From an uncultured bacterium (lineage in GTDB: Bacteria; Bacillota; Clostridia; Lachnospirales; Lachnospiraceae), in the NCBI GenBank assembly GCA_947071365.1, contig CAMTFT010000145.1:1-5615 (forward strand): a stretch of DNA of 5,615 bases, written 5' to 3'. Below, in pieces: positions 1 through 5,615 of this stretch (its first letter is position 1; the number at the start of each line of letters is the position of its first letter). The notes under the pieces are model-generated. The model worked only from the letters and a program-made list of their open reading frames with translations, was not told the DNA's origin and did no database searches. Position numbers and translations under genes: made by a program.

Positions 1-43
1 ACCTATTAAGTCGTCGGCAGCGTCAGATGTGTATAAGAGACAG
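1..43. other. Nextera/Tn5 Read 1 adapter with probable index (artefact)
   Basis: Positions 11-43 match the Illumina Nextera Read 1 transposase adapter as I know it, ending at 25-43 in the 19-base Tn5 mosaic end AGATGTGTATAAGAGACAG. The ten bases before it (1-10, ACCTATTAAG) sit where a 10-base i5 index would lie; this reading is inferred from position only. None of this is genomic. Real sequence starts at 44, and the DegV reading frame runs straight out of the adapter junction. Confidence 0.97.
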
Positions 44-816
44 ATATCACACTGACTCAGGAAAAATTCTATGAATTTTTGAAGAACGATGCAACGATCT
101 CCACCTCCATGCCGTCTCTGACGGATGTCACGGAGCTGTGGGACAAACTTTTGAAGGACTATGAAGCAATCGTGCATATCCCCATGTCCAGCGGACTGAG
201 CGGTTCCTGCAATGCAGCACAGATGATGGCACAGGATTACGAGGGAAAGGTATTTGTCGTTGACAACCGACGTATTTCCATCACACAGAAACAGTCAGCC
301 ATCGATGCAAAAGCCCTCGCTGACGCCGGATGGAGCGCTGCTGAGATCAAGCAGTATCTGGAGGACACCGCATCGGATTCCAGTATTTATATCACACTGG
401 CAACACTGTATTATCTGAAAAAGGGCGGAAGGATCACACCTGCTGCCGCAGCGCTCGGCACGCTCCTCAGACTCAAGCCGGTACTTCAGATCCAGGGAGC
501 AAAGCTGGACGCGTATGCCAAGAGCCGTACCCTGAAGGCCGCCAGAGCTACCATGCTGGAAGCCATCCGCAAGGATTTCCATGATCGGTTCCACGCAAAA
601 GAGGATGCCTCTGACATGCATATCATGCTGGCATATTCCGGCACTGATCTGACGGAATCCCATTCCTGGCTGGCAGAGGTACAGGCCGCATTCCCGAACC
701 ATACGATCATGAATGACCCACTGTCTTTAAGTGTATCCTGTCATATCGGTGATGGCTCCATTGCGATTGCATGCGTGAAAAAATTACCGGAAGAGCTGCT
801 GAATAAATATCAATAA
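44..816 (+). CDS. DegV family (FakB-type) fatty-acid-binding protein, 5' truncated
   Basis: DegV proteins bind one fatty acid. Those acting as FakB present it to the kinase FakA, which makes acyl-phosphate for phospholipid synthesis. About 256 residues are visible. The frame is open from the adapter junction and reads ITLTQEKFYEFLKND, which matches the family's 'DGvDIt.eeFYe.L' stretch, so the true start lies outside the contig and roughly 45 residues are missing, including the N-terminal 'TDST' strand. The in-frame TTG at 79 is only a Leu codon. Family landmarks are STSMPS (100-117), the lipid-carboxylate loop SSGLSGS (187-207), VFVVDN, GGRI (424-435) followed by the segment leading to 'LKPVLQI', and the C-terminal CHIGDG. 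The last differs from the common 'HvGPG' by Pro to Asp. The stop is TAA at 814-816, nine bases before a terminator hairpin. No fakA is in view, so DegV membership is firm and the FakB role is inferred. Confidence 0.93.
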
Positions 817-824
817 GCATCACA

Positions 825-865
825 AAAAGGGACGGAAAAGCATCATCGCTTTTCACGTCCCTTTT
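825..865. terminator. Bidirectional intrinsic terminator between convergent genes
   Basis: Arms 825-841 (AAAAGGGACGGAAAAGC) and 848-865 pair over 17 base pairs with a single bulged A at 855, closing a six-base ATCATC loop (842-847). The outer A/T ends of the stem give a U-run after the GC-rich core on either strand: TTTT then GTATT on plus, TTTTTGTG on minus. It starts 9 bases after the degV stop and ends 14 bases before the adhesin stop codon, so it can serve both genes. Confidence 0.9.
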
Positions 866-879
866 GTATTCCTGAAATC

Positions 880-3800
880 TTATTTACGTCTTTTTTTCAG
901 AAGAAGTATCACTACGATCAGCACAACTGCCGCTGCCATCAAAGCCACATACAGCGCAATCGGGGTGTCATCTCCGGTCTGGGCTGCCTCGCCGACCTCG
1001 CCGTTTCCTGAGACTCCTCCAAACCCTCCAATATCATTACCATCTGAACCAAGGATCTGTTTCCAGTCATCCTGAGATACGGAACCGTATACGGAATTCA
1101 GAAGGATCGTCTGTATCTCCCGTTTTTCCTGGGTAAACGCGGCGTTAGAATTTACGACCCTGATCTCGTAACCAAACTCTTCCTCGTTCTTGATTACCTT
1201 TCCGTTCTGATCCACCTCGGCAATATAAATATTCGCGTTGGAAGCAGAGCCAAGATTCAGAGAAAGCTTCAACGTCTGTTCGCTCTTGCCCTGCAGCTTC
1301 AGCGGAATTGGTTTTGTATAAAGCTGCGTAAATTTCGCATCCTTGAACAATCCTGCATAGAAGGTTTCATTGACCGCCTTCTGTGTCACTCCCTGATATA
1401 CCTTTTTCGTCAGATAAAGCGTTACCTTGGAAGATTTTTCTTTATTCGTAATGGTAACGGAAGCATCATCGCCTGCAACAACCTTCAGCGTCGGAGCGCT
1501 GATATCCACTGCGTATCCAAATGTTTCCTCGTTCACTCTGGAACCGTCCGCATTTACCTCAGCAATATAATATGTAGTCTCTCCGCTGTTTGGAAGCAGG
1601 ATCCGCCTGCTGGCATACGTCGAAGAAGCATTCTGCAGGTCAAGCTTGATAATCGTCGGAGTATCACTGTAATCAGCTTTTCGGAAGATTCCTGCGTAGA
1701 AAGTCTCTGTCACGCTGACCGCCTCGCCGGAAGCCTTCGTCACATTTTTCGTAAGCGTGATTCTTGCCGTGTAACGATATCCCGTAGGAAGACTGCTGTA
1801 AACGTTCTGGATAACTGTTGAGCGCTTTGATGATGTCGTAGTGACAACACCACCATCCGCATATTTAATCGCCCGTGTATTTGTGGATTCCAGAGGCTCC
1901 CCGTACTGATTTGTCTCAGCTATATAATATTTCGTATCACCGGCAAGATTCTTAAAGTCCGTAGAGCCGCCCAGCCCCTTCACCGTGATCTTCTGAACAT
2001 CGCTGACCTTCTGTATGTGGGCTGCATCCGCGAACAGCGCTGCATAGAAGGTATACCTTCCCTTCGCTGCATTTGTCCCGCTGGTATTGTCCTGTGCATA
2101 TACCTGATGCTCACCGCTGTAAACCTGCTTCGTCGCCGTAATTGTATGGTTCGTCGATACAGCACGGTCAGCATACATCTGAACCTCCGTCACTACACCA
2201 CGCTGTACTTCAAAGGAAACATCAGCCGTCGGCGCATAACCGGAAGGAGCCGATACCTGAGACAGATAATACGTCTGCCCCGCCTCAAGCACGTTTGCTA
2301 TAACATAATCCTTATCTTTTGATTTAAAGACGAGCGCTTTTCCATTGTTGTAGACGATCTTTCCGCTTCCGTCCTTCACAACCATCGTGACACCGGAAAT
2401 ATGTTTTCCTGAACTGCCGTCCAACAGACGGAAATGAACCGTTGTGTCGTTCAGCTTGTTCCGGATCTCCGCTTCCACCTGATTCAATCCGCAGGTTACA
2501 GAAAGCTTTCCGGTATTACCCGTAGAAAAGCTGACGGTATACAGCGTCTGCCCCGTCTGGGATTCTGCCAGATAATAATCCGCCTTACTTGATGTCACTT
2601 TCAGGTTAATCGTCTGTGTTGCCGAGTCCACCCCATTCATATCAAATGTGATCGGTGTTGATGTAACCTTCTTTGTATGCTCTGCATCCTCGTACAGATC
2701 CACACTGAATACATCTCCGGGCTGGCCTGCCATTGGTGTCTCGTCATAATTCAAAAGCTTATTTGTCAGTTCAATCTTCGCCGTATAACTGAAATCTCCG
2801 TCAGGGTATGTATCCGTCGTATCATTTACAACAAACTTGTATTTCAGGTATGTGTTCGTCGTTGTACCTGAGCCGGAACCTGATGCACCGTTAAAGCTGA
2901 TGCCATTTGTTATCATCGTTTCCGATGCAGTCGTATCGGTGATCTGCCAGGATACATCCGTCAACGGCTCTCCCAGCTCGTTTGTAGGTGCAAGGTAATA
3001 CGTTCCATCTTCCAGTCCGCTAAATGTAATCATGTTACTGTTTTGTGTATTCGCAGCGAAAGTGAACTCCTGCACCGCACTGACTCTGGCCACTCCCGAA
3101 GTTGTAACATTACCATTAAATAATGCTGCATAATACTTCGTCTTCATATTAGGCTCAGCAGTTAGAGGCTGTTCGTTGCCATATGCCTGAGCAGAAACAT
3201 TAAGCTCATTAAGACCAGATGCCGCCTTATTCTTAATATCCAATTTTACCGGATCTGCTGGATTTGTTGGATTTGCCTCTATTTTAAACGGCTCATCTGC
3301 CGCTATCTGATACCCCTCATCTGTAGATATCTGAGACAAATAATAGTCACCTGCTGCCAGACCCGTCAACAAAACCGGCTCACCCATATAATGGATGTAA
3401 TAGCTCGGATTTCCGGATTCGTCATCCTTTATAATCGTTCTATTATTATCCTTAAGAACAAACACTGCATCCGATATATTTTCATCTGGCTTATCGCCTT
3501 TTGTCACAGTGAGCAGCGCCATTCCCTGTGCTTGGGTTGTTCCATTTTTATACAGTGTAATCGTCAGTGTCCCATTCGCCATATTCATACCGGAAGTCTC
3601 AAATACCGGTACTCCATTTTCATTCACAGAAAAATACAGCCGCTGCACACCATAGTAATCTGTCGGAAGACCGGAGATCTCAAGATAATACTTGCCACCC
3701 TTTGTCAGCCCGGTTCCTACGCTTACACTATCGGAGCCAGAAGCTATCGGCGCAGAGGAAACCTCGTCTCCTATGTGGTATTTTACCGTGCCATCATCAT

Positions 3801-5541
3801 TCACCACAGTCACTGCTGCTTTCACCGTAACGGTTCCCGCCGTAATCGGAGCACCATCCGCCCCTGCCAGCTTCACATTCAATGTGACTTTATCATCCGA
3901 ATAAAGAATAGAATCGATCGGTGCAAGATAGCCCGCGATGTCCAGCACCTCTTCTTCAGCCGTCATCTCAAGTTCGCCTGTTTCCGCTACCGCTTCATCC
4001 GTTGCTCCGTCTGTTACTGCCTCGGTCTCATCGGTCGTTGCCCCATCCGTGATCTCTTCTGTTACCGTCTCGGTCTCATCGGTCGTTGCCTCGCCCGTGA
4101 TCTCTTCTGTTACTGCCTCTGTTTCGCCGGTCACTGGCTCGTCCGGCTTTGTTGCACTCTCCGGCTCGCCCGCTTCCGGTTCGCTCGCTTCCGTTGTCCC
4201 GTCCGGCTTTTCTGTACTTTCCGGCTCGCCCGCTTCTGTCGTCACCTCGTCTGTTGTCTCGTCCGACTCTGCTACACTTTCCGGCTCACCAGCCTCTGTC
4301 GTTGTCTCGTCCGGCTTTACTGCGCTTTCCGACTCACCAGCTTCTGTCGTCGCCTCGCCCGCATTCTCCCCGGTCGCTGCTTCATCCGCAGTCTCGTCTG
4401 TCTCCGCCGCACTCTCCGGCTGACGTCCTTCCACGAAAGCGATCTGCAAAAGCTCTTTTACCGAATCTGCCACACTCACGCGCTTCGCATATACCGCGCC
4501 TGCCAGATCTGAATTTACCTTTACTTCGGCTGACGGTGCAAGATACGTTCCCTGCAGTCCCGCTCCGTTCGCTAAAGTCACTGTTCCTTTGTAGTCTGAA
4601 TAACCGTCGCCATCCAATGATGCAAAATTATACAGAATATCTCCCGGCTGTGATTCCTCACTGTATGTAACTTTCTCACCCGAAAGAATCATATCATATC
4701 CCGAAAAATCAAGCGCCTGATCTGCATGGTCTGCAATGACATTCACCACATAATACTTCTTTGTAACATCAATCACATGATTTTCGTAAAGCTCGTCGAG
4801 CTGCGCCGTGTCCAGCTTGCCCTTCTCATCAGCATAGAGATTGATGACCTCTACGTCAGAGGATGAGACCGCATTTGCAAGCTTCTTTGAAAAATCAGCC
4901 AGACCGGAGGCTATGGCACTGCCGTCACTGCCTTTTGCAACTTCCTGATCCTTCAATATATCTTCCGGCCCCTCCACCGTCTCTGCCGCAAACAGATACG
5001 GAAGAGCTGACTTTAAGGAAACGGTCAAATCGGAGGAGCTCATTTTCTTTCCGTCATTTACGCGTTCGGAACGCTCCGTTTCTTTTTCCGTCTGTTTTTC
5101 TTCTGTCTGCTTCTCTGTCTCTTTCTTTGATTCCGTCGGTGCCTGTGTCTGCGCTTCTGTTGGAGCCTGCGTCTGCGCTTCCGTTGGTACCTGCGTCTGC
5201 GCTTCTGTCGGGGCCTGTGTCTGTGCTTCCGTTGGTGCCTGTGTCTGCGCCTGTGTCTGCGCCTCCGTCGGGGCTTCTGTTGGAGCCTGCGTCTGCGCTT
5301 CTGTCGGGGCCTGCGTCTGTGCTTCCGTGGGCGCCTCTGTTGGTGCCTGCGTCTGCGCTTCTGTCGGGGCCTGCGTCTGCACTTCCGTTGGTGCCTGTGT
5401 CTGTTCCTCCGAATACGCCTGTATCTCCGATCCGGCCGGAGCCGACGGTATCGTTTCTTCTGCTGTTCCCAACACGCTGCCCTGCATCAGCATGGATGAT
5501 GCCAGAATGACAGCGGCTATTTTTTTGAATTTCTTATACAT
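880..5541 (-). CDS. Large sortase-anchored, multi-module Cna-B/SpaA-type surface adhesin
   Basis: This is a complete 1553-residue cell-surface protein. I chose ATG at 5541 because AGGAGG lies 5 bases upstream and a classical signal peptide (MYKKFKKIAAVILASS) follows at once; the in-frame GTG at 5589 would add 16 residues upstream of that RBS. Rough residues: signal peptide 1-27; Thr/Pro octad repeats 47-137; charged K/E stretch 138-166; probable choice-of-anchor A domain 187-371; acidic linker 376-531; prealbumin-like domain 535-672; SpaA-like 673-774; module R1 775-897; R2 898-1030; SpaA-like 1031-1128; R3 1130-1250; R4 1255-1369; R5 1371-1486; Gly-rich spacer 1487-1518; sorting signal 1519-1553. 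The modules end in the Cna-B-style 'YY(I/L)AE...GY...N' pattern, and several have Lys/Glu/Asn sets for self-formed isopeptide bonds. The role is presumably a wall-attached stalk with a distal binding region; the ligand is unknown. The only cysteine I see is C1017. No sortase gene and no pilin YPKN-type motif are seen, so a monomeric adhesin is favoured over a pilus backbone. Confidence 0.93.
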   Translation of the reverse strand: MYKKFKKIAAVILASSMLMQGSVLGTAEETIPSAPAGSEIQAYSEEQTQAPTEVQTQAPTEAQTQAPTEAPTEAQTQAPTEAQTQAPTEAPTEAQTQAQTQAPTEAQTQAPTEAQTQVPTEAQTQAPTEAQTQAPTESKKETEKQTEEKQTEKETERSERVNDGKKMSSSDLTVSLKSALPYLFAAETVEGPEDILKDQEVAKGSDGSAIASGLADFSKKLANAVSSSDVEVINLYADEKGKLDTAQLDELYENHVIDVTKKYYVVNVIADHADQALDFSGYDMILSGEKVTYSEESQPGDILYNFASLDGDGYSDYKGTVTLANGAGLQGTYLAPSAEVKVNSDLAGAVYAKRVSVADSVKELLQIAFVEGRQPESAAETDETADEAATGENAGEATTEAGESESAVKPDETTTEAGEPESVAESDETTDEVTTEAGEPESTEKPDGTTEASEPEAGEPESATKPDEPVTGETEAVTEEITGEATTDETETVTEEITDGATTDETEAVTDGATDEAVAETGELEMTAEEEVLDIAGYLAPIDSILYSDDKVTLNVKLAGADGAPITAGTVTVKAAVTVVNDDGTVKYHIGDEVSSAPIASGSDSVSVGTGLTKGGKYYLEISGLPTDYYGVQRLYFSVNENGVPVFETSGMNMANGTLTITLYKNGTTQAQGMALLTVTKGDKPDENISDAVFVLKDNNRTIIKDDESGNPSYYIHYMGEPVLLTGLAAGDYYLSQISTDEGYQIAADEPFKIEANPTNPADPVKLDIKNKAASGLNELNVSAQAYGNEQPLTAEPNMKTKYYAALFNGNVTTSGVARVSAVQEFTFAANTQNSNMITFSGLEDGTYYLAPTNELGEPLTDVSWQITDTTASETMITNGISFNGASGSGSGTTTNTYLKYKFVVNDTTDTYPDGDFSYTAKIELTNKLLNYDETPMAGQPGDVFSVDLYEDAEHTKKVTSTPITFDMNGVDSATQTINLKVTSSKADYYLAESQTGQTLYTVSFSTGNTGKLSVTCGLNQVEAEIRNKLNDTTVHFRLLDGSSGKHISGVTMVVKDGSGKIVYNNGKALVFKSKDKDYVIANVLEAGQTYYLSQVSAPSGYAPTADVSFEVQRGVVTEVQMYADRAVSTNHTITATKQVYSGEHQVYAQDNTSGTNAAKGRYTFYAALFADAAHIQKVSDVQKITVKGLGGSTDFKNLAGDTKYYIAETNQYGEPLESTNTRAIKYADGGVVTTTSSKRSTVIQNVYSSLPTGYRYTARITLTKNVTKASGEAVSVTETFYAGIFRKADYSDTPTIIKLDLQNASSTYASRRILLPNSGETTYYIAEVNADGSRVNEETFGYAVDISAPTLKVVAGDDASVTITNKEKSSKVTLYLTKKVYQGVTQKAVNETFYAGLFKDAKFTQLYTKPIPLKLQGKSEQTLKLSLNLGSASNANIYIAEVDQNGKVIKNEEEFGYEIRVVNSNAAFTQEKREIQTILLNSVYGSVSQDDWKQILGSDGNDIGGFGGVSGNGEVGEAAQTGDDTPIALYVALMAAAVVLIVVILLLKKRRK
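883..987 (-). other. C-terminal cell-wall sorting signal (noncanonical AAQTGD)
   Basis: Residues 1519-1553 form the tripartite sorting signal: AAQTGDD, a hydrophobic helix of about 22 residues starting PIALYVALMAAAVV, and the basic tail KKRRK at the very end. Sortases cut between Thr and Gly of LPxTG-like motifs; here that would be T1522/G1523. The usual Pro is replaced by Ala (AAQTG rather than xPxTG). TGD followed by TPI is a form I associate with gut Clostridia. Confidence 0.88.
1084..1431 (-). repeat. Prealbumin module R5 (wall-proximal, isopeptide-competent)
   Basis: Residues 1371-1486. It opens KVTLYLTKKVYQG, carries ETFYAGLFKDA, then IYIAEVDQNGK, GYEIRVV and ends ILLNSVYG. Aligned by eye to R3 and R4 it keeps Lys (K1379), Glu (E1442) and Asn (N1482), the set that forms Lys-Asn isopeptide bonds in Cna-B folds. 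It is the last folded module before the Gly-rich spacer and sorting signal. Confidence 0.75.
1435..1779 (-). repeat. Prealbumin module R4 (isopeptide-competent)
   Basis: Residues 1255-1369. It opens YRYTARITLTKNVTK, carries ETFYAGIFRKADYS, YYIAEVNADGSR, GYAVDIS and closes VTITNKEK. The triad is K1265, E1328 and N1366. It matches R5 in ETFYAG.F and YIAEV..(D/N)G, and its opening matches R2 (YTAKIELTN). Confidence 0.75.
1792..2154 (-). repeat. Prealbumin module R3 (isopeptide-competent)
   Basis: Residues 1130-1250. It opens HTITATKQVYSGE, carries YTFYAALFADAAH, YYIAETNQYGEPL and closes VIQNVYSS. The predicted triad is K1138, E1209 and N1246. Its AALF and NxxGEPL signatures are shared with R1 but not with R4 or R5. 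Confidence 0.72.
2158..2451 (-). repeat. SpaA-like prealbumin module 2, isopeptide residues lost
   Basis: Residues 1031-1128. The family pattern is visible: VHFRLLDGSSGKHISGV, the G-rich turn before TYYLSQVSAPSGYAP, and a final strand ending VQMYADR. At the positions normally occupied by Lys, Glu and Asn it appears to have L1039, Q1095 and R1126, so it should fold without the internal bond. The boundary with R2 is approximate. Confidence 0.68.
2452..2850 (-). repeat. Prealbumin module R2, altered lysine position
   Basis: Residues 898-1030. A linker (FVVNDTTDTYPDGD) leads into YTAKIELTNKLLN, then DVFSVDLYEDAEH, YYLAESQTGQTLY and closes EIRNKLND. Glu (E993) and Asn (N1028) are kept. Aligned to R4, the Lys position is N927, with a lysine one place later (K928). 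The module contains C1017, apparently the only cysteine in the protein. Confidence 0.66.
2851..3219 (-). repeat. Prealbumin module R1, degenerate triad
   Basis: Residues 775-897. It carries NVSAQAYGNEQ, KYYAALFNGN and TYYLAPTNELGEPL, closing in a Gly/Ser/Thr linker and NTYLKY. It pairs best with R3, but the Lys and Glu positions are A784 and P852; only the terminal Asn (N896) remains. An internal isopeptide bond is therefore not expected. Confidence 0.64.
3220..3525 (-). repeat. SpaA-like prealbumin module 1 (catalytic Glu replaced by Gln)
   Basis: Residues 673-774. LLTVTKGDKPDENISDAVFV is a recognisable SpaA/Cna-B opening, followed by LLTGLAAGDYYLSQIS, DEGYQIA and the closing strand LDIKNKAA. 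K681 and N771 are in place, but the usual Glu of 'YxLxExxAPxGY' is Q737, which should prevent or slow bond formation. Confidence 0.75.
3526..3939 (-). other. First prealbumin/Ig-like domain after the acidic linker
   Basis: Residues 535-672. It contains IDSILYSDDKVTLNVKLAG, paired beta-strand patterning, KGGKYYLEISGLP and LYFSVNENGVPVFE, ending ITLYKNGTT. The 'G.YYLEISGLP' strand and 'F.V..NG' turn resemble the end of a prealbumin-like fold, but the opening is unlike the later modules, so the family assignment is tentative. Confidence 0.5.
3949..4416 (-). repeat. Acidic Thr/Glu-rich linker with internal tandem repeats
   Basis: Residues 376-531 are low-complexity and dominated by E, T, A, D, G and S. 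The AGE(P/S)ES motif recurs four times (401, 417, 437 and 457). A 16-residue unit VTEEIT(G/D)xATTDETEx is doubled. At DNA level 4021-4068 and 4069-4116 are 48-base tandem copies differing at 5 positions. It is likely an extended, strongly negative spacer between the N-terminal domain and the stalk. Confidence 0.88.
4429..4983 (-). other. Probable choice-of-anchor A domain (N-terminal folded region)
   Basis: Residues 187-371. A globular stretch holds YYVVNVIAD, DMILSGEKVTY, DILYNFASLDG, and then LQGTYLAPSAEVKV with AGAVYAKRVSVAD. The run of 'vvNi', 'iiyNF', 'G(T)xLAP.A.V' and 'G.v.A..v' is the pattern I know from choice-of-anchor A (CAA) domains of Gram-positive surface proteins, usually the outermost domain on an anchored protein. 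It is recognised by motif pattern only. Confidence 0.65.
5131..5403 (-). repeat. Thr/Pro-rich octad repeats (EAQTQAPT)
   Basis: Residues 47-137 contain ten copies of TQ(A/V)PTE, mostly spaced by eight residues as QTQAPTEA. Two copies have an added PTEA and one spot has an extra QTQA, so the 24-base units expand and contract by 12-base steps. Codons vary among copies (GCC/GCA, ACG/ACA), so the array is not freshly homogenised. It is probably an extended, possibly glycosylated, stalk at the N-terminus. Arrays like this are prone to length change and assembly collapse. Confidence 0.93.
5461..5541 (-). other. Sec-type signal peptide
   Basis: Residues 1-27 have a basic n-region (YKKFKK), a hydrophobic core (IAAVILASSMLMQGSVL) and a small-residue cleavage site, most likely after GTA at residue 27. 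No YSIRK motif and no lipobox cysteine are present. Confidence 0.88.
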
Positions 5542-5546
5542 AAAAG

Positions 5547-5552
5547 CCTCCT
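5547..5552 (-). promoter_or_regulatory. Ribosome binding site AGGAGG of the surface protein gene
   Basis: AGGAGG on the minus strand, followed by CTTTT and the ATG at 5541. It fixes the start against the upstream in-frame GTG at 5589. Confidence 0.92.
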
Positions 5553-5589
5553 GTAAAACATTTTGCCTGTAATACAAATTTCTGTTCAC

Positions 5590-5598
5590 AGTATATCA
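5590..5598 (-). promoter_or_regulatory. Candidate extended -10 promoter element
   Basis: On the minus strand TGATATACT reads as an extended -10: TG, one base, then TATACT (5 of 6 to TATAAT). Transcription would start near 5583, giving a leader of about 40 bases with the RBS at its end. Any -35 box would lie beyond the contig end, so this rests on one element only. Confidence 0.5.
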
Positions 5599-5599
5599 C

Positions 5600-5615
5600 C
5601 TGTCTCTTATACACA
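5600..5615. other. Tn5 mosaic end, reverse complement (adapter artefact)
   Basis: CTGTCTCTTATACACA is the first 16 bases of the Nextera mosaic end as read through at the 3' side of an insert. It is not genomic, and it cuts off the upstream region of the surface protein gene. Confidence 0.97.

Noticed and set aside
79..816. Taking the TTG at 79 as the start of the DegV gene
   Set aside because: The frame is open and family-like upstream (ITLTQEKFYEF) back to the adapter junction. No RBS stands before 79, so the gene is 5' truncated.
3391..4512. Long plus-strand open frame of 373 codons
   Set aside because: It is antisense to the acidic linker and first modules. Its Cys/Arg/Leu-rich product is a by-product of GAA/GAG/ACN-rich coding on the other strand, with no RBS or domain.
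5131..5403. CRISPR-like periodic repeats
   Set aside because: Units are contiguous, in-frame and coding, with no unique spacers between conserved repeats.
4863..5510. Plus-strand open frames over the Thr/Pro array, including an apparent Gly-Ala-Cys-Val repeat protein
   Set aside because: Their repeats are mirror readings of the EAQTQAPT array on the true coding strand.
880..5541. Pilus backbone subunit (pilin)
   Set aside because: I see no YPKN-type pilin motif, and no sortase or second pilin gene in the window. The long disordered N-terminal regions fit a monomeric wall-anchored adhesin better.
5542..5589. Start of the adhesin at GTG 5589
   Set aside because: It would place the AGGAGG site inside the coding region, begin beside the -10 element, and put 16 residues before a normal signal peptide.
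44..5599. Functional link or operon between DegV and the adhesin
   Set aside because: The genes converge on a shared terminator, so they are separately transcribed; adjacency alone says nothing about a common role.

Overview
The window is one contig whose two ends are library adapter rather than genome. Bases 1-43 match the Nextera/Tn5 Read 1 adapter, preceded by ten bases in the index position. Bases 5600-5615 are the start of the reverse-complemented Tn5 mosaic end. The biological insert is therefore about 44-5599, and anything touching those limits is cut by tagmentation.

The insert looks like a low-to-mid GC Firmicute, most likely a gut Clostridia/Lachnospiraceae member. The reasons are a DegV-family protein of Firmicute style, a strong AGGAGG ribosome binding site, and a surface protein with a TGD-type sorting signal followed by 'TPIALY'. 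Species cannot be named from sequence alone.

Layout: (1) 44-816, plus strand, is a DegV/FakB-type fatty-acid-binding protein that has lost its N-terminus to the contig edge. (2) 817-879 is a short convergent gap holding a strong hairpin that probably ends transcription from both sides. (3) 880-5541, minus strand, is one complete gene for a 1553-residue cell-wall-anchored adhesin-like protein. It has its own RBS and a candidate extended -10 promoter just inside the contig end. There is no room for any other gene.

From N- to C-terminus the surface protein has a signal peptide, a Thr/Gln/Pro/Ala/Glu octad repeat region, a charged K/E segment, a probable choice-of-anchor A domain, a long acidic Thr/Glu-rich linker, and a prealbumin-like domain. 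Seven further prealbumin/Cna-B-type modules follow, and then a short Gly-rich spacer, a noncanonical sorting motif (AAQTGD), a transmembrane helix and a KKRRK tail. The last three modules keep the Lys/Glu/Asn residues expected for intramolecular isopeptide bonds, while the modules further from the wall have lost one or more. The order SpaA / 'AALF' module / 'YTA' module occurs twice, which suggests duplication of a three-module block.

The two genes are convergent and show no sign of working together. I do not see a previously undescribed system here. The points most worth following are the adhesin's module architecture and its degraded isopeptide triads.
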